64,000 nt of DNA from Lachnospiraceae bacterium (GTDB taxonomy: Bacteria; Bacillota_A; Clostridia; Lachnospirales; Lachnospiraceae), in NCBI GenBank assembly GCA_021770615.1, contig JAETQR010000020.1, positions 1 through 64,000 on the forward strand. Reading direction: 5' to 3'. The translations under genes were made by a program, and so were the position numbers. This document shows, one piece after another, positions 25,793 to 33,812 of the stretch; within the stretch, counting starts at the first letter, position 1, and every line of letters starts with the position of its first letter. The notes below the pieces were generated by a model. That model made no database searches. It was given only the letters and a program-made list of their open reading frames with translations, and was not told the origin of the DNA.

Positions 25793-26929
25793 TCAGCGGG
25801 TAGTCAGCTTCAGCCAGTCATAGCGATCCAGATAGCGCTCATTGCATTCCCATACGATTACATCCGGCTTCTGTTTTTCCAGATCAGACAGCTTGAAATT
25901 CCAAATTCCGGCTGTCCTGACCTGTTTAAAATACTGCCGAACAATTTCGGGCATCAAATCACTGAACGAATCACCAATGATAAGGAGTTTCTTTCTTGAT
26001 TTAATCGTTTGATCTACAGAGGAAGGTTTGAGCGCATACTTAATATCGTCGTTGTATTTATCTGTCATTTTGCACAATTTTGCCAGATCTCCCGCATAGT
26101 TCTTCTTTTTTTCCACAAATTCCACATCGGTGACAGATTGAAAATTCCCGTCAATGTATTCTTTCAGACATTGGATTCCGACAAATGCACCAATCTGATT
26201 CCAGTGAGTGTCTGTCTTGTAATAAGTGGGATAAATCTGTTTGGCGGCCATGAGTTCCTTTTGGGGATATACGACATCAAGTTCTGAATTTTCCTGAAGA
26301 TACCGGGCAAACTTGTCAGCACGTGTCGTCTCCGTTTTCCTCTTTATATGATCCGGCATCTGTTCCGCATACACACTTTCCTTATTTGGTACAATAAAAA
26401 AAAGAAGCTGTATTCCTTTTCCCGCAAAAAACTTTTGTTGTTTTTCTAACTGTACTTTAATGTTTTTCATTTTTTCCTTTGGGTAGTGGTTAGTTCCCCG
26501 GTAATCTGCAATGGAGTCCCCATCGTCCGATGCCTTATAAAAAAGCCAGTTATCCTTTCCCAAAAGAACGGTACGGGATTCGATATAGGAACCACCGGAT
26601 GCTGCCGAGGAAATATGGGAGCTGATTTCTGCACCTTCCTCTTTTCCGCTCAAGTCATCGGTAAAACTGTCTGCTGCACCTTTCAGCTTCCCTAAAAAGC
26701 TCGTATCTTTTTCTTCTACAGATTCATCTGCTTTCTGGCTTTGCCGGCTCTCCGCCTGCCACTGTTTTTCCAGCTCATGACTCTCTGCAATAGTATTAGG
26801 CTCCTCCTTTTCGGAAACCGATTCCTTGGGCTGTTTAGCAGTCATCCACTTGCTCGCCAGCGTACTGCCCGAGATACAACAGATTCCCAGGCAAAAAAGC
26901 AGGGCAATGATTTTTTCCCTATGTTTCAT
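25793..26929 (-). CDS. DHHW/AlgX-like SGNH acyltransferase-type protein (paralogue 2)
   Basis: 378 aa. Signal anchor (about 8-22), a long Glu/Lys/Ser-rich spacer (about 28-115), then the same domain as the downstream gene: NWLFYKASDDGDS, KTDTHWNQIG and IIGDSFSDL, ending in WECNERYLDRYD. The spacer would lift the catalytic domain away from the membrane. The ATG at 26929 follows AGAGGAG closely; an ATG nine codons earlier lacks a ribosome site. Tandem paralogues of different reach suggest two acceptor positions or substrates (inference). Confidence 0.85.
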   Translation of the reverse strand: MKHREKIIALLFCLGICCISGSTLASKWMTAKQPKESVSEKEEPNTIAESHELEKQWQAESRQSQKADESVEEKDTSFLGKLKGAADSFTDDLSGKEEGAEISSHISSAASGGSYIESRTVLLGKDNWLFYKASDDGDSIADYRGTNHYPKEKMKNIKVQLEKQQKFFAGKGIQLLFFIVPNKESVYAEQMPDHIKRKTETTRADKFARYLQENSELDVVYPQKELMAAKQIYPTYYKTDTHWNQIGAFVGIQCLKEYIDGNFQSVTDVEFVEKKKNYAGDLAKLCKMTDKYNDDIKYALKPSSVDQTIKSRKKLLIIGDSFSDLMPEIVRQYFKQVRTAGIWNFKLSDLEKQKPDVIVWECNERYLDRYDWLKLTTR

Positions 26930-27132
26930 GTGTCTCCTCTTTCGGTTATGACCCATTAAAATGCGAATGCGGCCGGGCCATGCTGTTTTTAGAACTTTAT
27001 TTCAACCACAAGCGTGTTTCTCTGGAAGAAATGTACGGGAAAGCCATGTCCCATTCCCGTGGAAGAAGGTCATCGTTGGACTTCCCCAAACTTCATTTCT
27101 ATGATATACTCCTCTCATAGAAGGAAACACAC

Positions 27133-27306
27133 ATGAACCCGGAAACAGAGAAACTACGCAAAAAGTATATGGATGATCCACCAGAGGGAATGACATCCGA
27201 GGACATTCGCCGCTTGAGCGGGGATGACCTTCTGGATATGGATTATTTCCTGAATGAAGATGAATTGGATGACGATTTTGGCGAAGATGGCTTTTATATC
27301 TTCTAA
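27133..27306 (+). CDS. 57-aa acidic protein
   Basis: Read directly from the sequence: ATG 27133 to TAA 27304-27306, with AGAAGGAAAC 4-8 bases before the start. The product begins MNPETEKLRKKYMDDPPEGM and ends in a run of Asp/Glu with aromatic residues (LDDDFGEDGFYIF). A -10-like TATACT lies at 27105-27110, and a perfect terminator follows at 27332, so it is a complete transcription unit. The function is unknown. The strongly acidic tail recalls small modulators that bind basic proteins or RNA polymerase, but that is a guess. Confidence 0.72.
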   Translation: MNPETEKLRKKYMDDPPEGMTSEDIRRLSGDDLLDMDYFLNEDELDDDFGEDGFYIF

Positions 27307-27331
27307 ACCCAATATCGTCTTATCATCATGC

Positions 27332-27381
27332 ACAGGCAGGAATCTATCTGACATATGTTCGGCAGATTCCTGCCTGTTTTT
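27332..27381 (+). terminator. Intrinsic terminator of the 57-aa gene
   Basis: A perfect 14-bp stem (27332-27345 with 27364-27377) followed by TTTTTAT. Confidence 0.92.
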
Positions 27382-27419
27382 ATACTCTCCAAAAGTCGAA
27401 ATTTCCTGTAAAGTAAAGA

Positions 27420-27469
27420 AAAAAAAGAATATCCCCGCCAATTTACTGACTCTGGGATATTCCTTTTTT
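27420..27469. terminator. Bidirectional terminator downstream of the SEC-C gene
   Basis: GAATATCCC (27427-27435) pairs with GGGATATTC (27454-27462), with A and T runs on the two sides, just beyond the stop at 27472 of the minus-strand gene. Confidence 0.82.
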
Positions 27470-27471
27470 AA

Positions 27472-28773
27472 TCACTTTTGTAAATTCTCACAAAAATTCT
27501 TAAGTTCTTCATATCTTTCCATATCATTGTCCTCATACAAACTTCCACACAAATCACACAGCCACTCCTCAAACCGATAATGAATGCTGTACTTCTCGTC
27601 ATATTCCTCAAAGGACGATATCTTCTCTTTTTCCATTCTTTCCTTACACTTTTGAAAAGCAAGATACAGATATTCTTTTGTTCTTTTCTCCTCTTCCTCC
27701 GTGTCTCTCTCCCACACCAACCCGGGCCGGTTCATTAGGGCAAGATAAAGAAGCTTATCCGTCTCTATACTCGCCTCATCAAAATAATCAGCAAGATAAA
27801 TTCTTCCGTCAATCCTTTCTGTCCCTGTATACGGATATTTGCTTAACCATTTGCTGCGCTCCGCCGGACTTTCTATCAAATCAATGGCTTCTTTGGGCTT
27901 ATTCAGACAGCAATATTTATATTTCTTTCCACTTCCGCAGGGACATGGGGCATTTCTGCTGATTTTTTTCTTCTGGGCGGATTGATTCAACTCTTTTTCC
28001 AGCATACGTAACATTTTTTTAAAATCTTTTTCACTGGGTACCGTATCTTCTGATTCCGAAAACATCGCCCAATGCCGCAAATTATCAGCAGCATGAAAGG
28101 AAGACTCACAAAAATTTTTCTCATCCTCCCGATACTCAAACATGGCATCTACATAGGAATCATATCCTCCCATCATCATCTCATCTATAAGATTACTATC
28201 AAGCATATAACGGATTTCCGGAAGCATATCAATAAAATGGCATTGACACAATATGCATCCTGTTGCATTATAAACGTAATCATGTTCTCTTCCATCATGT
28301 ATGATTTCTTTTAAAAATTCTTTCCACTCATTTTCCGGCAAAGTTCCATCCAAATATAACTGTCCCATTACATCAAGCATCGACGATCTGACAAATTCAT
28401 CAATATCCCTGTTTTGAACGGATTCTTTTAACAACGCAATGTCACCGTCATATGTATTATAAAGAATATCCTTTAACCCCGACGTTTTACAATCCCCAAT
28501 CAGATAATCTGTCGTATCTTCAGGCAAGGAAACAAGCTCCATAATTTTTGAAAAAGAAACTCTGTCCTGAAACTCAGCCAGTAGATATAAGGCATAGAAA
28601 TGAAGCTGCCTGTCTGCATCCACCTCCACTCCTTCACTGATGGCACGGTCAACAGCTTCCCGCAAGTATGGAATTGCTTCCTCTTTATTTGACGTGATTA
28701 CTTGAAATGCCTCTTCCGGAAATCTTTCCGTCATGTATGTAATTTCTTCAATTGCTTTTTGTACTTCATTCAT
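27472..28773 (-). CDS. DUF1186-like protein with SEC-C zinc motif
   Basis: 433 aa. An N-terminal all-helical DUF1186-like repeat region (about 1-250) is followed by a SEC-C motif, NAPCPCGSGKKYKYCC (Cys277, Cys279, Cys288, Cys289), and a helical C-terminus (about 300-433). SEC-C motifs bind zinc and often mediate protein contact, as at the end of SecA. The role of this family is unknown. The ATG at 28773, with AAAGGG upstream, is preferred; the longest ORF starts 32 codons earlier in a non-conserved-looking stretch. It forms a single-gene unit with its own terminator. Confidence 0.8.
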   Translation of the reverse strand: MNEVQKAIEEITYMTERFPEEAFQVITSNKEEAIPYLREAVDRAISEGVEVDADRQLHFYALYLLAEFQDRVSFSKIMELVSLPEDTTDYLIGDCKTSGLKDILYNTYDGDIALLKESVQNRDIDEFVRSSMLDVMGQLYLDGTLPENEWKEFLKEIIHDGREHDYVYNATGCILCQCHFIDMLPEIRYMLDSNLIDEMMMGGYDSYVDAMFEYREDEKNFCESSFHAADNLRHWAMFSESEDTVPSEKDFKKMLRMLEKELNQSAQKKKISRNAPCPCGSGKKYKYCCLNKPKEAIDLIESPAERSKWLSKYPYTGTERIDGRIYLADYFDEASIETDKLLYLALMNRPGLVWERDTEEEEKRTKEYLYLAFQKCKERMEKEKISSFEEYDEKYSIHYRFEEWLCDLCGSLYEDNDMERYEELKNFCENLQK

Positions 28774-28917
28774 AACTTTATTTCCCTTTGTCTGATAATT
28801 TATTTTTCCTGCCTCAAAACGACTTAGTTTCAACTTCACTCGAGTATTATACCATACGGTGAATGACAAAACAAGAAAGAAACATGGGGAATATATTATC
28901 CCAATATCGCTGTTGAG

Positions 28918-30108
28918 CTATCCCTTCAACCACCCGAGCACATTCATCTGCCTGATTCCGTTATGCGATGTCAGCGGCGTATAGTCCATCGTGAGAAGAT
29001 ATTTCGGATTATGATCACGGATCGCATCCAGGGGTTTTAACTCGCGCTGCAATGTCGCCTCCTCAAGGACAGTAAGCGCCACCTGATAATATTCCATGCC
29101 CGCCTCATTGACCGCGATAAAATCCACCTCTTCTTCCCCCATTTTTCCCACATATACTTCATAACCCCGCCGCAAAAGTTCCAGATATACGACATTTTCC
29201 AGTATATGCCCCATATCCGCAGGCTTTGTCCCAAGCAGATAATAGCGGAGCCCGATATCTGCAACATAATACTTCACCCCCGTTGACAGGTACTGCTTTC
29301 CCTTGATATCGTACCGTTCTGCCTTGTACAAAATATAGCTGTCTATGAGGGCAGAGATATAATTTTCCACGGTCGGGACACTGATCTTCTTTCCTGCCGA
29401 AGTCATTGTATTTGCAATCTTTCTGGCAGAACAGATATTGCCAATATTATCAAAAAGAAACCGGATCACACTTTCTAACATAGCCGCATCCGTTATCTTT
29501 CTTCTGGTCATAATGTCTTTCAACAAAATTGACGTATAGATACCCTCCAGATAAATACGGATATCCTGACTTCCCGAAAGCTCAAGCGTCCCCGGAAATG
29601 AGCTGTTTTGCAAATAATTTGCATACTGCTGTCCCAGATCCTGATTGTCCGGAAAGGCAGAAAGATATTCCCGGAATGAAAGCGGGAGCATTTTTATCTG
29701 CACATACCTTCCCGACAAAAGAGTAGCCAGTTCCCCGGACAAAAGAAAGGCATTTGAACCCGTAATATACAGATCTACATTTTTCTTTGTGTACAGCCAG
29801 TCGACTGCCTTCTCAAACTCCTCCACCTGCTGGATCTCATCCAGAAAAACATAATTCATGCCCTCTTTTGACAATCTGTCCTCAATGTAATGATAGAGTT
29901 TTTCCGCTGTGCAAATTGTCCGGAATCCGCCTTCCTCGAGATTTATGTCGAGAATCTGTGCGTTTTCCACACCTTTTTTACGCAGCTCTTCCTGATACAG
30001 CTGAAAAAGGGTCGATTTTCCACAACGCCGGATTCCTGTAACGACTTTAATGACATTCTTTTCCCGGAAATGGGACAATAATTCCAAATATTCTTTTCGT
30101 ACAATCAA
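28918..30108 (-). CDS. AAA_14/DUF4143 ATPase (second copy)
   Basis: 396 aa. Walker A GIRRCGKST (about 25-33), Walker B YVFLDEIQQV, YITGSN sensor, and a C-terminal DUF4143 domain with EEVDFIAVNEAG. The start is placed at TTG 30108 because GGAGGTGAG lies 4-5 bases before it, while the ATG at 30123 overlaps that site. It has a consensus promoter upstream. It is only distantly related to the ATPase at 23566-24795. The function of the family is not established. Confidence 0.86.
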   Translation of the reverse strand: MIVRKEYLELLSHFREKNVIKVVTGIRRCGKSTLFQLYQEELRKKGVENAQILDINLEEGGFRTICTAEKLYHYIEDRLSKEGMNYVFLDEIQQVEEFEKAVDWLYTKKNVDLYITGSNAFLLSGELATLLSGRYVQIKMLPLSFREYLSAFPDNQDLGQQYANYLQNSSFPGTLELSGSQDIRIYLEGIYTSILLKDIMTRRKITDAAMLESVIRFLFDNIGNICSARKIANTMTSAGKKISVPTVENYISALIDSYILYKAERYDIKGKQYLSTGVKYYVADIGLRYYLLGTKPADMGHILENVVYLELLRRGYEVYVGKMGEEEVDFIAVNEAGMEYYQVALTVLEEATLQRELKPLDAIRDHNPKYLLTMDYTPLTSHNGIRQMNVLGWLKG

Positions 30109-30141
30109 AATGCTCACCTCCATCTACATTTTTATAAATTT

Positions 30142-30170
30142 ATTTTAACATTTTACCTCCATTTTGTCAA
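30142..30170 (-). promoter_or_regulatory. SigA-type promoter of the second DUF4143 ATPase
   Basis: TTGACA (30165-30170), a 17-base spacer and TAAAAT (30142-30147) on the minus strand. The AT-rich flank up to 30230 repeats ATTTTGTAAA twice, a possible operator. Confidence 0.78.
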
Positions 30171-30285
30171 TTTTGTAAATTCAACTTTACACTTTTAATA
30201 TTTTATATCATTTTGTAAACTTATTATTCCTCTTTTTACAGATAATATTCATTTACACCTTCCATTTAGAATTATAAAAGAGTAT

Positions 30286-30345
30286 AAAAAATTTCAGCCA
30301 GACAGCACAAATTTGAACTTATTGCAAATTTACGCCGTCTGACTG
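30286..30345 (-). terminator. Terminator of the AICAR transformylase gene
   Basis: A 21-bp stem with only G-U exceptions (30325-30345 with 30295-30315) and a TTTTTT tail on the minus strand, 40 bases after the stop codon. Confidence 0.88.
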
Positions 30346-30384
30346 GATAAATGCCGCTACCGGGCTAATGCTTCTTATTTATAA

Positions 30385-31563
30385 TTAATGATGGAACAAT
30401 CTCAAACCGGTAAAGCTCATTGCAATCCCATGCCGGTTGCAGGCGTCGATCACATCCTGATCGCGAATCGAACCGCCCGGCTGTGCGATGTATTTCACAC
30501 CGCTTCGGAACGCACGCTCGATATTATCATCAAATGGGAAGAATGCATCCGAGCCAAGCGTAACATCCTTTGCATACTCTTTCAACCACGCTGCTTTTTC
30601 TTCCTTTGTAAATACCGGCGGTTTTTCAGTGAAATATTTCTCCCAACAGCCATCTGCCAGCACATCCATATAATCCTCGCCGATATAATTATCGATCGCA
30701 TTGTCGCGGTCTGCACGTTTCATATCCTCTTTAAATGGAAGATTCAATACCTGCGGTGACTGACGAAGGAACCAGTTATCTGCTTTTGTTCCGGCAAGTC
30801 TCGTACAATGGATGCGGGACTGCTGCCCTGCTCCGATCCCGATCGCCTGTCCACCCTTTACAAAACATACGGAATTCGACTGGGTATATTTCAAAGTGAT
30901 CATGGAAATTGCCATATCGATCTTCGCAAGTTCAGGAATCTCTTTATTTTCCGTCACAACATTACTGAAAAACTCATCGTCGATCACAAGCTCGTTGCGC
31001 CCCTGCTCAAAAGTAATGCCGAAAACCTCTTTGCGCTCGAGTTCCTTTGGCTCATAATCCGGGTCGATTTCGATGATCGCATAGCTTCCTTTTTTCTTCT
31101 CTTTCAAAAGTTCCAACGCCTCCGGCTCATACCCCGGAGCGATGATTCCATCGGAAAATTCCCGTTTAATAATCTTCGCTGTCGACACATCGCACACATC
31201 TGACAGGGAAATAAAATCACCATAAGAAGACATGCGGTCAGCGCCTCTTGCCCTTGCATAGGCACATGCAAGCGGCGAAAGTTCTCCCAGATCATCCACC
31301 CAATAAATCTTCGCCTCTACCTCGCTGAGTGGAAGGCCCACCGCTGCACCAGCCGGGGAAACATGTTTAAAGGAAGTCGCGGCCGGATGGCCTGTCGCTT
31401 TTTTCAGTTCCCTGACTAACTGCCATCCATTGAAAGCATCCAGGAAGTTAATGTATCCCGGTTTTCCGTTTAATACCTTGATCGGTAGTTCTCCCTCTTC
31501 CATAAAAATGCGGGACGGTTTCTGATTCGGATTACATCCGTACTTTAATTCTAATTCTTTCAT
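30385..31563 (-). CDS. purH: Stand-alone AICAR transformylase (phosphoribosylaminoimidazolecarboxamide formyltransferase)
   Basis: A 392-aa cytoplasmic enzyme that transfers the formyl group of 10-formyl-THF to AICAR, the ninth step of purine synthesis. It corresponds to the C-terminal half of bifunctional PurH and lacks the IMP cyclohydrolase half. TSFKHVSPAGAAVG carries the catalytic Lys-His pair, with RSGVKYIAQPGGSIRD near the end. The missing step is supplied by the PurO-type gene at 32780-33493. AAAGGATAG precedes the ATG. A defence-type gene with its own promoter now sits between the two purine genes, so this one may depend on read-through or on a weak TATACT box near 31580. Confidence 0.93.
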   Translation of the reverse strand: MKELELKYGCNPNQKPSRIFMEEGELPIKVLNGKPGYINFLDAFNGWQLVRELKKATGHPAATSFKHVSPAGAAVGLPLSEVEAKIYWVDDLGELSPLACAYARARGADRMSSYGDFISLSDVCDVSTAKIIKREFSDGIIAPGYEPEALELLKEKKKGSYAIIEIDPDYEPKELERKEVFGITFEQGRNELVIDDEFFSNVVTENKEIPELAKIDMAISMITLKYTQSNSVCFVKGGQAIGIGAGQQSRIHCTRLAGTKADNWFLRQSPQVLNLPFKEDMKRADRDNAIDNYIGEDYMDVLADGCWEKYFTEKPPVFTKEEKAAWLKEYAKDVTLGSDAFFPFDDNIERAFRSGVKYIAQPGGSIRDQDVIDACNRHGIAMSFTGLRLFHH

Positions 31564-31610
31564 GATTTGATTCTATCCTTTCTATAAGTATATGTATCAT
31601 CAGGTACCTT

Positions 31611-32549
31611 TTAAAAATTCTTTATTTCCACCCAATTATCTGGAAACCCCATGTATTTATGCATTTGTTGTTTTTGGATCATTCTTGTCCTCGACAATAA
31701 CTCGTTAAATATTTTTTCGAATTCCTTTATAAAATCAATGAAATTATCTTTCTCAAGCAAATATCGAAAAACAATGACAACTGCAAATAAATCGTTTTTC
31801 CCTTTTCCATACTGCCCCTTTTCTTTTTTTATTTTTAAGCCCATATGGATTTCTGTATCACTAATTGTTCCCTTTCTGTATTTGTAGTCATACAAACGTT
31901 CGTTATGGGCACAAACATTTCTAACCCTGGCCAATAAATTTAGCATTTGAATGAGCATTCCTTCATTTACATAAGCAAATTCCCGGCTGATTTTACTCTG
32001 GATTCCTGGTTGTAAAAAACTGTACAATTTAGAAACAGTACCGAGCGTTATTGCCTTCATCATCACCCATAGTGGTACATTCCCATACTTTTCCTTCTGA
32101 TACCTTATGTACACATAATTATCAGGGTGATTTATTATGTGAGAAATTTTATTTACCAGCTTATTTATCTCTTCCTGCATTTTGTCTGTATAATTAAAAT
32201 TTGTTACATTCATATACTGACCCTGATCTTCGCCATATTTTTTACAAAAAGAGTATGAAATCAAAGACTTTATATGCTTTTCTATCTTTAGTATATACCT
32301 TAGGATCAACGCTCGCAGTTTATCATCAAAGCAATAGAGGGCATAGATATCTTCTATGGTTACATTAGCTTTATATTTTCCGTCTTTCCTCTTAAACGGC
32401 TCCTTGTAACCAGATATTAGATCAAAATAACTATATTTCTTTAGCAGCCATATCACATACTCTTCATCTTCTATTTTTAGTTCTTTATCTTTTAACTTTT
32501 TTACCTGCTGTTTATACGTTAAAAATGGCTTTTCTTTCATGTTTGTCAC
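31611..32549 (-). CDS. AbiF/AbiD-type (Abi_2) abortive infection protein with HEPN RNase motif
   Basis: 312 aa from a GTG at 32549, which has GGAGG 7 bases upstream; the ORF extension to 32657 only reads through the promoter and leader. It has the Abi_2 pattern: FLTYKQQVKKLKDKEL at the N-terminus, LLKKYSYFDLISGY, the central YALYCFDDKLRALILRYILKIE helix, and the HEPN motif RNVCAHN (Arg210 to His215, Rx4H), implying an RNase. Abi_2 proteins abort infection or inhibit growth when triggered by phage. It is a one-gene unit with a near-consensus promoter and a structured leader RNA (32560-32630), inserted between two purine genes. It is probably a mobile defence islet. Confidence 0.9.
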   Translation of the reverse strand: MTNMKEKPFLTYKQQVKKLKDKELKIEDEEYVIWLLKKYSYFDLISGYKEPFKRKDGKYKANVTIEDIYALYCFDDKLRALILRYILKIEKHIKSLISYSFCKKYGEDQGQYMNVTNFNYTDKMQEEINKLVNKISHIINHPDNYVYIRYQKEKYGNVPLWVMMKAITLGTVSKLYSFLQPGIQSKISREFAYVNEGMLIQMLNLLARVRNVCAHNERLYDYKYRKGTISDTEIHMGLKIKKEKGQYGKGKNDLFAVVIVFRYLLEKDNFIDFIKEFEKIFNELLSRTRMIQKQQMHKYMGFPDNWVEIKNF

Positions 32550-32559
32550 TATTATTCCT

Positions 32560-32630
32560 CCAAATGAAAAGACTCCCGCAGGAGCCTTCTCTAGGTTGCA
32601 GTCCTCACAAGTTTCTGCAACACGATCACT
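32560..32630 (-). ncRNA. Structured leader RNA of the Abi gene (abiF-type RNA candidate)
   Basis: Transcription from the promoter at 32637-32665 should begin near 32630. The RNA then folds into a 7-bp stem GTTGCAG/CTGCAAC (32615-32621 with 32595-32601) with a 13-base loop, and an 8-bp stem with a UGCG loop (32581-32588 with 32569-32576) followed by TTTTC, like a terminator or attenuator. Conserved structured RNAs upstream of abiF genes are known to me as the abiF RNA motif; I could not run a covariance search. Confidence 0.65.
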
Positions 32631-32636
32631 GATGAC

Positions 32637-32665
32637 AATATACCCTAAAAAGCTCATTTTGTCAA
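32637..32665 (-). promoter_or_regulatory. Near-consensus promoter of the Abi RNA/gene unit
   Basis: TTGACA (32660-32665), a 17-base spacer and TATATT (32637-32642) on the minus strand. The strength is unusual for a toxin gene and suits constitutive production of a short RNA. Confidence 0.85.
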
Positions 32666-32779
32666 GTCCTTTGATACATTTTCACCAGTAATACATATTA
32701 TATGCTGTATTCTGCGCTTTTATGTGCTAAAATCAACGTATCAGCTAAAAGCCTGGCTTAAGCCACTCCGGTCTGTATG

Positions 32780-33493
32780 TTATTTATTTTTATTCACAAT
32801 CTTTGACTCATACTCGCCTGTCGCAATATCAATATAGCGCACAAAAAGAGATACTTTATTTTCCTCATTCAGACTGTTCCAGAGCTGATCTGTAAAAGCT
32901 TCCATGTCATCCGGTATTTCCACAAGCTTTGGCTCACCCTCAAAACTCGGAAGCGGATCCCCATCACACATATAAGTATGTAAGAAATGTCCCTCACCGC
33001 TGGCAGGATTGCTGTAGGCAAATGTGTAACGGTTGCAGGCATCCGGATTTCCATTGTTACTTTTCAGGATCGACATGGCATAATTATAACTGCCATCCTC
33101 GACATGCATGATCCCGGAAATACGTGGTGTATAATTCGGACCATCCGGCTCAAATTCTCTCGTTCGGAGCGCCTGTTCAAAGGTCTGTTGTTTGTCCATC
33201 AATTCATAGATCGTATCGGTCTGATCCCCATTCGTCACGATCGTCTTATTACCAAGGACACGGACCGGTGCATAAATGATAAGACTTGGATCACTGAGTT
33301 TCGACGGATCAAATGCCTGGGTACGGATTCCTTCTCCGTCCTCTACAAAAATACGGTTTCGGCTGTTTTCACTGCGCCCCATGATAAAATAAGCTGTCAC
33401 CGCATATTTCCCATTTGGGGATTTCCCGATCACGATCCCACGTCCCGGATACGCATTTTCCTTCAGTTCCTTTTCCAGTGATAATTTCTGCAT
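32780..33493 (-). CDS. purO: PurO-type IMP cyclohydrolase
   Basis: A 237-aa cytoplasmic enzyme of the archaeal-type IMP cyclohydrolase family, which closes the purine ring (FAICAR to IMP), the last step. Recognised by YPGRGIVIGKSPNGKYAVTAYFIMGRS at the N-terminus and by SNNGNPDACNRYTFAYSNP. The ATG at 33493 has AAAGGAG 7 bases upstream; the longest ORF starts 26 codons earlier inside the leader. It is preceded by a ZTP riboswitch, fitting control by the AICAR-derived alarmone ZTP. Together with the stand-alone AICAR transformylase it replaces bifunctional PurH. Confidence 0.9.
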   Translation of the reverse strand: MQKLSLEKELKENAYPGRGIVIGKSPNGKYAVTAYFIMGRSENSRNRIFVEDGEGIRTQAFDPSKLSDPSLIIYAPVRVLGNKTIVTNGDQTDTIYELMDKQQTFEQALRTREFEPDGPNYTPRISGIMHVEDGSYNYAMSILKSNNGNPDACNRYTFAYSNPASGEGHFLHTYMCDGDPLPSFEGEPKLVEIPDDMEAFTDQLWNSLNEENKVSLFVRYIDIATGEYESKIVNKNK

Positions 33494-33652
33494 AAGCTCT
33501 CTCCTTTTCTTTTTGTTTACCTGCATCGTTTTCCGCATCTGGATGACATAACGATCAGGTAGCTCAGTCATGTCATCCCATATATAACAAGGCAGAAACA
33601 GCTACAGCCGGCTGCCTGAACGCAGAATGACACGTTTTATGCATCATTCTGC

Positions 33653-33756
33653 TGCCCAGGCGGTCGGCTGCTATATACGATCATTGCTTATTTGTCTGAT
33701 GATCCAGACTACCATACTCCCCGTAGGTTCTCCTACTTTTCCGCCAGTCATATGGT
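33653..33756 (-). promoter_or_regulatory. ZTP (pfl) riboswitch controlling purO
   Basis: On the minus strand the RNA contains CTGGCGG, a stem GTAGG/CCTAC (33723-33736), GGGGAG, and the 3' element GCCGACCGCCTGGGCAGC. An outer stem ACCATA/TATGGT closes the first domain (33751-33756 with 33711-33716). CCGCC can pair with GGCGG as the known pseudoknot. Downstream, a 9-bp hairpin GCAGAATGA/TCATTCTGC overlaps the 3' aptamer arm and is the likely expression platform; there is no clear U-run. ZTP binding should switch purO on when 10-formyl-THF is short. Confidence 0.9.
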
Positions 33757-33767
33757 TTGTTACATTA

Positions 33768-33796
33768 AGCATATAATATTTTGGGCTGGATTTCAA
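33768..33796 (-). promoter_or_regulatory. Promoter of the riboswitch-purO transcript
   Basis: TTGAAA (33791-33796), a 17-base spacer and TATGCT (33768-33773) on the minus strand, directly ahead of the aptamer. Confidence 0.72.
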
Positions 33797-33812
33797 CCCC
33801 AAATTTTTATAC

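Noticed and set aside
32550..32657. N-terminal extension of the Abi protein
   Set aside because: The extension reads through a near-consensus promoter and the structured leader; the GTG at 32549 has a proper ribosome site.
33494..33571. 26-codon N-terminal extension of the IMP cyclohydrolase
   Set aside because: It lies in the riboswitch leader and AAAGGAG points to the ATG at 33493.
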